Assembly (NCBI RefSeq): GCF_002776525.5
Contig: NC_045443.1
Location: forward strand, 47,006,896 to 47,070,895
From: Piliocolobus tephrosceles
Lineage: Eukaryota > Chordata > Mammalia > Primates > Cercopithecidae
Direction of reading: 5' to 3'
Length of the DNA: 64,000 bases
Shown here: piece after piece, positions 22,194 through 34,100 of the stretch
Layout of the letters: every line of letters begins with the position of its first letter
Numbering within the stretch: position 1 is the stretch's first letter
Program-made: the position numbers and the translations under genes
The notes under the pieces: model-generated
Database searches by the model: none
What the model saw: the letters and a program-made list of their open reading frames with translations, nothing else
Told to the model about the DNA's origin: nothing

Positions 22194-25100
22194 CTGGGAG
22201 AAGTGAGGAGAGAGAGAGGGGTCAGAGGGCCAGGCAGTGTGACACTGACTATGGCAGCCCTGGTGCCCCCCTCAGCCCCACCCCCAACTTTATTACCCTC
22301 ACCTGCTGCCTGGCTGCCCAGTGGCCCTCCTGCGACACCTTCTATCCCTAATTCTGTTCAGCAGCTATTTACTGAGCCCCTGCTATGTGCCAGGCATAGG
22401 GATACAGCAGAGAACAAGATAGCCAAGGTCCCTGTCCTCACAGAGCTTAGAGTCTAGAGGAATTGTTAGGATGAGCATAACAAGGTTCCAGGCAGCGGTG
22501 GGGCTGATAACAAGGAGCCTCACCTATGTGAGTGTGGCAGGGAGTTAGGGAAGGCTTCCTGGGGGAGGGGACGTTCAAGCTGAGGCCTAGACTTCTTGCC
22601 ATTCCCTCAGGACTCCGCTCTCAGAGGAAGGCGAATGCTTCAGGTACAAGCAGGGCCCAAGCACTTGTGCTGTACTGACATCAGCCCATCAGTGCTATAC
22701 CGACATCCCCATCCAGTAAGAATCAGATTCTTCCTACAGGAAGTGACGCCCAGAGACCTTAAATATTAGCCAAAGGTTACACAGCTGGAAAGTGGCAAAG
22801 CCAAGATTTGAACCCGAGCAGTCCAGCTCCAGAGCCCCAGGTGTAACCATTCTGCCCTGCTACTAACAGCACCCGGGGTTAATGCCTTTCCTCCCAGGAA
22901 GCAGGCTCTTCCCTGGGGACCTGCTTGGCCTAATGGACTAGGAACAGATTCCCTTTGAGACAGCACTGTGCCACCCCACTACCCCTGCCAGGTCTTCCCA
23001 CTGTATACACTGGCTCCTACCCCTCCCCATGTAGCTTTCCTCTGGGCTCCAAGCCTAGGGAGCAGAACCCTTGAGAAGCAGAATATGAAATTTGGCAGGC
23101 GTGGTGCGCTTTTCTGGAGAAAGAGGCCAAAATGTCCACCAGTATCTCAGAGGTGATGAAGCACTGATCCACGTAGGATTGGAATTTTTTTGTTGTTTTT
23201 TGGGTTTTTTTTTGAGACAATTTCACTCTTGTTGCCCAGGCTGGAGTGCAATGGTGAGATCTTGGCTCACTGCAACCTCCGCCTCCCCGGCTCAAGCGAT
23301 TCTCCTGCCTCAGCCTCCCGAGGAGCTAGGATTACAGGCATGCACCACCACACCTGGCTAATTTTGTATTTTTAGTAGAGACAGGGTTTCTCCATGTTGG
23401 CCAGGCTGGTCCCGAACTCCTGACCTCAGGTGATCTGCCCGCCTCGGCCTCCCAAAGTGCTGGGATTACAGGCGTGAGCCACCATGCCCGGCCCCGGATT
23501 GGAATTCTTTTACATTGATTCACATTCTTGTTAACTGGGCTCTTCGGTCACTTATGTATGAAAGGCATGTTCCCTGGGTCCTCTGAAACTCATTCATTAT
23601 ACAATAAATATGTATGGGGTGACAGCTGCATGACAGGGACTTGCTGAGAGTGGAAGAGACAAGAAACACAAAGCCATGCCTGCCTTGGGGAAGATCACAG
23701 CGTCATGGGGGACACTTACAGGTCATTACAAGAAAATCCACGAAATGCACAATTAGGACTGTGAAGGAAGGAGCTACTGATTGGGCCAGAGGAAGGTGAC
23801 CCAGGAGAGGTGGCATTTCACCTGAGGCTTAAGTAGGAGTTTGCTAGCTAGGAAGGCCTAGGGAAGCCTGGGAGGCCTGACTGGTGTTGTGTGAAGAGCG
23901 GAGAACTCGGCCAGGCAGGAACTATGGGAGAAGTAGATAGAGGAGGAAGGGGTTGGGGCCTGCCCTTGCAGCTTGCACTCTGCTCGGTAGGCAGGGGTCA
24001 TGCCCAGTTCCCTTTCCTTTACCCGCCATGGACTCCTTGACTCCTAAGACCCAGATTTTAGAGTTGCTATAGATGCAGCCCTGTAGAATCCTAGTTGAAT
24101 CCCAGCCCCGGTGCAATGTCCCCCATGCCCAAGAGGCCAGGGCTCCAACAGGGAGTAATTCCAGCACACGGGACATTGAGGCAGGGCCACCCTCAAAGTT
24201 GGGGAGGTGGGGGCAATTATGAGCAGAGGCTTGAAAGTCAGATCCACTTGGACTGCAGGCTCTGCTCTACCACTCATTAGCTGTAGGACCTGGCTGGGCA
24301 GAGCATTTAATCTCTTTGGGCCTGTGAGTCCCTATGTGTAAAAAGGAGATAAGCGTGCCTGCCTCCTGAGGTTGTTGTGAGAATGAGATAATGCATGCAA
24401 GGGGCCTGGCACGGTGCCTGACACATGGTAAGCACTTAATGAATGTTTGCTATTATATTAATGTGGTTTCATTGTTATTATCTGCAGAAGGAGAGGTGCC
24501 CTCTTGAGGACGTGCACACGCTGCTGATGAGACTCAGGTGTCTCTTGCATCTCATCAGGGAGGCAGCACTGTTCCTCGGGGAGCTCAGTGGCCTTAACAG
24601 AGCGAACATAGGGAGCCATGGCCAGAGCTGAGAGGAGCCCTGTGCAGGGTGTGTCAGGCTCCTGAGCTCAGTGGCACTGAGGAAACGGCACTCCAGACAG
24701 GAACGGAGTTGAAATGCCTGGGTTTGAGACCCGGCTCCGTTGCTCAGTAGCCAAGTCATCCACTTGACCTCAGTGTCCTCGTCTACAAAATGGGATAGTA
24801 GCAATGCCCACACCACAGTGTGGTTTTGAGGGTAGATTTATGACAGTGTATGTGGCATCCACTATTTGTATTTTTGAGTATGATTTCTCTCCATTCCGCT
24901 CTGCTCCTTCTGTGTTTGATTTGGATTCCCAAGCACATTTTCCTTCTGCAGAGAGAATGAGCAGGCAGAAGGCCCAGTGCAAAGGCTTTGGCCACTTGGC
25001 GGTCACAGCTGCCGGCATCAGTTCATAAACTGCTGACCTGGCTGATCCATCAGTAGCTTGCTAGGTTGATTTCCCAGAGCCTGGTCACCCCTGGGTGAGC

Positions 25101-28100
25101 TAATGAAATTGAGTCTCTTAATTTGGAAGGCTTGGATCTGTCCAGCTCTGGGGGTGGCCCTTCTGAGAAGCACCCATGCAGGAGACCCCCTAGAGCAGCC
25201 AGCTGGCTTTTCCCTTGGAGAGAAGAGGAATGAAATGATTTCTGCCCCAGCCCTTGGTCCATGCACACAGATGCTTATCTATGTGGCGTTCTCTGGGATG
25301 GCCTGCTTCAAATTTCAACCCCACTGCCCGGTATGACCCATCACTGCCACCCCATGCCTGGGAGTCAACCAAAGTCTTCTCATTCATTTATTCCCAACAA
25401 TATTTGCTGAGCACCTACTATGTTCCAGAGAACTTGCCCTCATAGAACTGACAGTCTAACGAGGGCAAAAGACATGATCAGAGATTCTGCATGGCAATGC
25501 ATTCATTTACAGGGGAAAGTCATCTGCTGCTATCTCCTTGGAGATGGAAAGCATTGTTAACTAATGTCTTGGTTGAGAGCAGGTATCTTGGTTATAGTTA
25601 ACATCTTAGTGGCTAGCTAGGATCTTGGCCGAGAGCTAGCAACCGAGTTGACTGCAAACCCCTAAAAGGAGGGCAGGTACTTGAGTTAGTGGCCAGCTGA
25701 ACAGGAGACTCTGCAGGAGGACGACTTGGGATGGGGCAGGAGGCCCCCAGGGACAAGGACGCTATTAACTTACATCTGAAGAGTCCTTCCCTAGACCAAC
25801 ACTTGATCTCATCTCCCTCTCCCCATTTGCTTGGGAGGTGGGTGTCCTCATGGTCTTACACATGAGGAAAGGAGTCTGAGAGCTGAGTGATTTGCTGATG
25901 GCTGCTTATCAAGTGTCATCTCCTACACTGGTGGAGATGGGGGAGGAGTGGGCTTGCAGGGAGGGAGGGAGCATGTGCAGAGGGCAAACTTCCCCGCCTC
26001 ACCTTACTGGCCAGCGCTAAACCTCACCGGGGCCCCCAGCCACACATTTGGCCTGACCCTGCCGTATCTGGGGCCCAGGCTTATGTCTGTTGTCCTCCCT
26101 GAATGTGGCCCCAGAGGTGACACTGAGGGGCTCTGGGCAGTGCATGCCATGGAAAGGCCAGCTCAGAGCCACCCGCAGGCAGGCACTGAATACAAAAAGC
26201 TGGGGTTGCAATGTGTTGAATCAGCTTAAACAGTGACACGTGGACTGTGTCTGTCCTGCAGAAATGCCAGCGTGACGGCATGTGGAGGCAACCCCCAGGC
26301 TGTTGTTTGCAGCATTGGTTCTAACAGTGAGATGCTGAAACAACCCAAACTCTACCAACACGGGGGTGGTTAAATAGACTCTGGGCAGCAGTGCTGAGGT
26401 GGAAACATCTGTGACAGACGCTACTGTGAGAAAAAAGCAAGTTGCGAAAAATCTGTATCGTATGATCCCATAAAACTATACATGTCAGAGGAGCCAACAT
26501 AGCAAATATCTATGAAATGCATAAAGAAAGGTCTGGAAGGAGAGATAATTCATGGTTCCTGCTGGGGAAAGAAGTGAGGGACACGATCAAAATGACATTT
26601 GCTTTTTTCTATATTTAAGATTTTCCAAAAGTGAAATATGTGAATAAATGTATTCACATATTATATAATTAGAAGTTTAAAATAGAAGGGTTAAAATAGC
26701 ACAAAAGAAGAGGTCATGAACTCTTTCACTGAACTCTCACCATAAGCCTCTGCAGCAGGTGTCTCACTATCAGCTCCATCATTTGCTGAGGACACTGAGG
26801 CAGAGACAGTGTAAGTGACTTGCCCATGTCACACAGCCCAGGGACAGCTAGAGGGTGAGCTTGGGCTTTGGGGAGTCTTTGGAGAAGAGACTACCAGCCA
26901 TATGTCCAGGTGCACCGGCTGGGCTGCAGGAGAGGGTGAGGGGGTGAGGGAGGGAAGAGAGACCATTGAGTGGAGATCTGGGGCCCATTTCTTGCCTGAC
27001 ACCAATAGAAGATGTTTCTCTCCATTGACCTGGGTGTCAAAAATTTAGATGGCACAGACAGCATTTGCACCCCCAGGAGGGCCACCAAAAGAACAGGGTC
27101 TGGCAGGCATTCGAACCAGAAAGCCTGGCCCGGGGTGAAAGGGGGGTAGTGTATGAAAGTGCATTAATGACACATGATTATCTATCAACTTTTTAAAAAG
27201 TAGGCCAGGTGCGGTGGTTCACGCCAGTAATCCCAGCACTTTGGGAGGCCAAGGTGGGCAGATCGCCTGAGGGCAGGAGTTCGAGACTAGCCTGGCCAAC
27301 ATGAGGAAACCCCGTCTCTACTACAAATACAAAAATTAGCTGGGCGTGGTGGTGGGCACCTGTAATCCCAGCTACTTGGGAGGCTGAGGGAGGAGAATCG
27401 CTTGAACTCGGGGAGGTGGAGGTTGCAGTGAGCCAAGATCATGCCACTGTACTCCAGCCTGGGCAACAGAGTGAGACTCTGTCTCAAAAAAAAAAAAAAA
27501 AAAAAAAAAAAGGAACCAGGAGACAAGGTAGGCTTCAATAGCCTGTCGCAGTAAGTGGAATAAAATATTTTGTATGAAAGAACCATATGTGGTCATACGA
27601 GAAAGGGCATGAGTCCAGTATAATACAGTGCTTAAGATCATAGGCTGGGGAGTCCCACAAACCTGGGTTCAAATCTTGGCTCAGACCTTAGGTAACTTAC
27701 TAACAGGTAAGAGTTACTGATCACTGACCACACACCAGGCACTGAGTGTTTTACATATATGAATGCATCCAAGTCACAGCCACCTATGAGGGAGGTACTG
27801 TTCTTGTCCCCATTTTACAGCTAAAGAAACTGAAGCACAAAGACGTTACGTAACTTGGTGAGTCCACACAGCTAGAATGTGGCGGAGAAGGGCTTTGAGA
27901 TTTATAGTGAATGATAACCTTGCCATTTAGATCACCAGATTTTGAAGCCAGGCTAAATCTGGTGATCTAAATGATAAGGTTATCATTTACCATAAGAGTA
28001 AAAGCTGTCATCGACTGAGAATTGCCATGTGCCAAATGTGAGAGGCTGTTTTCCCTTCATTTGTTACCCTATTCATCCATTACAATAGCCCGTTGAGACA

Positions 28101-31100
28101 GGCAGGTGAGCCCTATTTTAAAGATGAGGCCAGTGAGGCAGAGCGGTCAAGTCGTTTTGCCAAGGTCACAGAATGGTAAGAGGAGCAGCGAGGCCTTGAA
28201 TATGACTGGCCAGCTGCAGAGCCCCCTCCCCACTCCACACACCTACTGGCCCTGCCAGTGCCTCTTCCTGCCTCTGCTCTGAAGAACCAGGTCCTGGATA
28301 TGGAAGCAGAAGTTCCTTTCTGCCCCCAAGGCAGGTGTGGAGCTGCCTCTGCCTCCCCTCCCTCAGTCCGCCACCCCAGGGCTTTTCCACCTCCTCCTGT
28401 CAGGTTTGAGCAGAGTGTGGGCTGGGGGATGAGTGCCTCAGGAGTGAGACAGGCAGGCCTCAGGAGGGGCCTGCACATTCTCCCCTGAAGGAGCAATCAC
28501 TGATCAGTCCGCCCACCCCAGGAGGAACCCACGCCACTTCCAGGTTGTCTAGGGGAGGCGTGGGGAGGGGGGTGCGAGGAGGCCCCAGGGTAGGCATTGG
28601 GACTGTTTCAGCGGCAGAGGGTGGGTGACCTAACAGAGAAGGTTCTCACTGGCTCCTTCAGCTTCGCGTAATGCATTGAGGGAAAAGGGCCTCTAGGCTC
28701 TGAATGGAACGAAGATAAGTCTAAAAGTCATGCCTCAGCCTTGGATTTGTGTGGCCCTTTTAACTTTTCGAAGTGTTTTCCTAATTGTGAGGAAGGTAGG
28801 GCATATATTGCCGTCCCACTAGAAAAGCAGGGTGAGGGGTTGGGGTATACGGGCGTATTTTTCTTAAATCCCTTGGACACTGTGGGTCTGGCCCAGACTG
28901 GTCACGGTGTGTGTATGTGTGCGCACGTGTGTGGGTATGTGTGTGCCTGTGTATATACGTGTGTATGTGTGTATGTATGTGTATGTGTGCGTATGTGTAT
29001 ATATGTGTGTGTGAGTGTGCGTGTGTGTACGTGTGTGCATGTGTGTGAGTGTATGTATATAAGTGTATGTGGGTATATGTGTGTGTATGTGTGCATGTGA
29101 ATGTATGCATGTGCATGTGTGTATATGTGCGTGTGTATATGTGTATGTGTGCATGTGTGTATGAGTGTATGTGCATGTGTGTATATGTATGTGTATGTAT
29201 GTGTATATGTGCATGAGAGTGAATGTGTGCGTGTATATGAGTATATGTATGTGCATGTGTGTATACGTGCGTATGTCTGTGTGCATGTGAGTACGTGTGT
29301 GCATGTGTGTATATGTGTGCATATGAGTGTGTATATGAGTATGTTCACATGTATATATGTGCGTATGTGTATATGTGTGCATATGTGTGTATGTATGGGT
29401 GTATGTGTGCATGTGAGTAAGTGTATATGTGTGTATGTGTATGTGCATGTGTATGTGTGTATGTGTATGTGTGCATGTGAGTGCATGTGTGCATGTGTGT
29501 ATATGTGTGCATGTGTGTATGAGTGTATGTGCATAAGTATATATGTGCATGTGTGTATATGTGTACATACGAATGTGTGAATGTGTGTACGTGTGTTTGT
29601 GTGTATGTGTGCATATGAGTGTGTTTATGAGTGTATGTATGTACGTGTATATATGTGTGTATGTGTATATGTGTGCATATGTGTGTGTGTGCATGTGTAT
29701 GTGTGCATGAGTGCATGTGCGTATGTGCATGTGTATGTATGTGTGCATGTGAGTGCATATGTGTGCATGTGTGTATATGTGTGCATGTGCGTACGAGTGT
29801 ATGGGCATGCGTATATATGTGCGTATGTGTGTATATGTGTACATACGAATGTGTGTGTGCATGTGTGTACGTGTGCATGTGTTTGTGTGTATATGTGTGC
29901 ATATGAGTGTATGTGCATTGTGTATATGTGTGCAGGTGATTGTATGTGTGTATATGCATGTGTGTATATGTGCATGTATGTGTGTATATGTGCATGTGAG
30001 TGTGTGTGCATGTGTGTGCATGTGAGTGTATAGGTGAGTGTATGTGTGTATGTGCATGTGTGTATAGGTGCGTGTATTTGTGTGCATGTGTGCATGTGTA
30101 TATGTGTTTGTGTCTGTGTGCATGTGAGTGCATGTGTGTATATGTGTATATGCATGTGTGTATATGTGTGCATGTGTGCACATGTGTATGTGCATGTGTG
30201 TACGTGTATATGTATGTGTGCATGTATGTACATGAGTGTGTATGTGCATGTATGTGCGTATATGCGTGTGTATATGTGTGCAAGTGTGTGTATGAGTGTA
30301 TGTGCATGTGTGTATATGTGTGCATGAGTGTATGTGTGTATATGTGTCCATGTGAGTGTATGTGTGTACATGCATGTGTCTGTGTGCATGTGAATGTGTG
30401 TGTATGTGCATGTGTGCATGAGTGCGTGTGTGCATGTGTATGTGTATATGTGTGCATGTGTATGTATGTGCATGTGTGCATATGTGTATGTGCATGTGTG
30501 CATATGTGTGCATGTGACTATGTGTATATGCGAGTGTGTATGTGTGCATGTGTTTATGTGTGCATGTATGTGAATGTGTATATGCGCATGTGTCTGTGTG
30601 CATGTGAGTGTATGTGCATGCATGCGTGTCTGTGCCTGTGAGTGCATGTGCGTGTGTATGTGTGTATATGTGCATGTGTATGTTTGCCTGTGAGTGCACG
30701 TGTGTATGTGCATGTATGTATATGTGCATGTGTATGTGTCTGTGTATATGTGTATGTGCATGTGAGTATATGTGTATGTGTATATTGTATAAGTATCCAT
30801 GTGACTGTGTGTATGTGCATGTGGGTAGATGTGTGTATATGAGTGTGTATGTATGGGTGCATGTGGGCATGTGCGTGTGTATATGTGAGTTTATGTGAGA
30901 GTGTGTATATGTGTGTATGTGCAAGTGTGTATATGCGTGAATGTGTGTGTCTCTCTGGAAGTGCTGTCTTGGCTTCAGCGCATGCTCAGCTTCAGCGGCA
31001 GCAGCATCAGGCAGGTCCTTGACGGCTCTGAGGTCTCAGCCCTGCTTTCCTTCCAGAGACTGAGGACAGATAGCTCTATGTCTCTCCATAGTGGACATCA

Positions 31101-34100
31101 GAACTGGAGATCCAGCACCCCTACTGAGCATCTTCCTATCCCAGCTCTGTTCATCCAAATGCCATTAGGCTTGCAGCATCCAGTACTGACCATGCACAGT
31201 CTCCCTGCCCCCACCCCACCCCAGCTCTAGGACACTGCAGTGACGTCCTAAATGGTCTCCCAGCCTCTGGTCTGTCCACTCAGCTTCTCACTAATCTTCC
31301 TTAAAGCACGACAACTGTGATGTTTCTTAGCAACTGTCAGTGGTTCCCAAGGTCCTCAAATCGGCCAGGCTGGGCAGCGAGTGAAGAGGTCTATTTCCAC
31401 TGGGCCCATCACCTAATTTCTAATGTCCTATGCCTCATTACTTTCCGAGGACTCTGGGACTTGGGCTCTCGATTTAGGGGGCTCAGAGACCTTAACTTCC
31501 CCAAGAAAGGACCAACTCTGAGATGCGGCAACCTGTCTCAAGTCCCGTGGGCCCTGGAGTCTCAGCTGCGGCTAGAAGCCAGCTGCAAGCATGTGCCCCC
31601 ACCTCATTCCCTGCCCCATCACACCAGCCCTGCCTGACCCTCGTGCTCCCTGTGTGACTTTCCATGAGTTTCTACAGAAAAGCACCCAAAGAGAGGGCAC
31701 TAGGGGGAATGGGAGGATTCGGCCACTCTGAGGTCAGGGCTGTTCAGCTGGCTCACCCACTTCTCCTGGCACATTTGGGTTCTGGCATCCAGTGAGGGGT
31801 CTGGGGTAGGGGTGAGGCCAAAATCCCAAGGCTCCCTGAGAATGTACTAAGGCTGACGTGGGTGAGGCCTAGGAGGGGCCTGTTCCTCAAAGCTGGACCA
31901 GAGCCCTGAGAAACCCTGCCTCCCATCCCCTCAGGTGCTGCCCCCTCCACTGGGCAGCCCTGCCCTCAAAGATGGCAGAATCTCAAGGGAGGTGCTGATG
32001 TTTCTGGGAGAGAAGCTGGATTCTCGAAGCTGGATTCTCACAGCGCTTCCAAAGCTCAGGTTGGTGGGAGTTGAGGGGAGGGTCTCCCTCGGGGTCTGGG
32101 GCCTCCTCCTCCACTTCTTTTCACCCCACTCTCGCACAGTCTCCTCAAGGCGGCACACGTGGCAGGGACGCCTGCATGCAGTGTGCAGTGTGCAGCTCTG
32201 CTCGGCTACGGGGCTGGGAGTGGCCCCCACTGTGCTGAGAATTCCCCAAAGGGTATGGTGGGAGACAGCAGAATGGGGAGATGAGAGACTAGGGGGTGCT
32301 GGGTGCTGGTTATGGGATACGCTGGAGCTAGGGGACCACAGAGTCTGCAGGCCTGAGGGTCAGGACGAGGTCAGCATGTTTCTGAGTTCGAGTTAATGGG
32401 AGGGTAAAGGGATTTAGTTATGGGGCTGGGCCTCTGAGGGCCTTCATCTACCTGAAACTGAGAGGAGGGAAAGGGAATGAATCTCGAAGCCCCTCTCATC
32501 AACATTCCCCTGCCCCACGGGCCCCAGGGGAGCTGCAGATGAACATGGGCAGGGGATGGAGCCGGGGGAACTGGCCCTGTGCTCTCCATTGTTGTTTCTA
32601 TAACCTGCAGGATGATCCCGACCAGGGCCCTTTGAAGTGTTGATCTCCTAATAAGATAATTGGCACTGCAGTTCCCCCTACCCTGTGACTCACAGAAGAC
32701 TGTTGGGCAGTGCTGAATTCAACCACACAGCCTGTGTGTTCTCTGCCTTGCTCTGATTGTACCTCTGTGGGCCTGGCCCTGGCCCCTGCCACACCTCTTG
32801 GGGATCCATTCATGCCACAAACAGCTCCTGGGCACGTACTATGTACCAGGCCCTGTTCTGGGCACGGGGGCTGCAGTGATGAACAAGCCAGACTACAATC
32901 CCTGCCCTTAAGGAACTTAGATTCTGCTGGAGGGAGACAGACAATGAGCAATACATCAAGAAAGATAGACAGTGTGTCAGAATGAGATGCGCTACAGAGA
33001 GAGGGAAATAGAGTAGGGAGGAAGAGGGAGGGACGAGCTGCACACACTTGAAGGATGGGAGAGAGGGCTATGAGCAGTCCCTAAGAACAGACAGAGGCAG
33101 GTGCAGAGTCCCTGGGTCTGGAGACAGCCTGCCATGATCACGCAGCACGAGGCCAGTGTGGCTACAGCAGAGGAGAGTGGGGAGGTCAGAGAGGGCCTGC
33201 AGGCTGTGGGAAGCGATTGCGGGATGCTCAACAGAGGAACAAGGGTACCTAATACTCCAGCTGCTGTGCCCCGCATAGACACGGGGCATAGGGGCAGCCT
33301 GCAGGAGGCCATGGCAACAATCAACCCAGGCTGGAGGCTACGGGGGCTGGGACAGGGAGTAGCCATGAGGGTAGAGATAAGTTGTCAGATTCTGGATAGG
33401 AGTAGGGGCCACAGCATTGATCTGGGGTGTGATGTGGGGGGTGAGGAGAGGGGAGGAGTGGAAGGTGTCACTAAGGCATTTGTTCTGAGTTACAGGAAGA
33501 TGGGGAAGGCTTTGGGAAAAGCAGGCATCCCAGGGAAGGGGCAGGAGCTTGGTTTTATACATGTGAAGTCCGAGGTGCCTATGAGACTTCCTCATGCAGA
33601 CCCTCATTAGGCAACCGGAAATTCTAGTCTGGAATTCAAGAGAGATCCAGGCAAAAGACGTAAATGTTAGAGTAATCATCATAAAATATCGCATTCAAAG
33701 CTTTGAGGCTGCCTGAGGACCTGAGGGAGCAGGGTAGAAAGAGAAGAGTCGGCCCTTTGCAGGATCAAGAAGGCTGTAGAAAAGCCTGTGCGGTTGGTGG
33801 CCTGGACATCAAGAGACGAAGATGCTCTGGGGAGGGTGGTGGAGGGAAGGAACGGTTGTATCCAATATTTCTGGGAGTCCATCAATATTAGGACTGAGAC
33901 TGGGTCCCTGGATTTAGCTACACGGAGGTCCCTGAAACCTGGATGAGAGTGTGTTTAAGAGGATCAAGAGAGAATGGTCGGGCGCCATGGCTCACGCCTG
34001 TTATCCCAGCACTTTGGGAGGCTGAGGTGGGCAGACCATCTGAGGTCAGGAGTTCAAGACCAGACTGGCCAAGATGGCAAGAACCCATCCCTAATAAAAA

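Noticed and set aside
28864..30924. Open frames of up to 686 codons on the minus strand, and others on the plus strand
   Set aside because: They translate the TG-rich simple repeat into His/Thr/Tyr or Val/Cys/Met runs. Several frames on both strands are open at once because the composition lacks stops, so no gene is implied.
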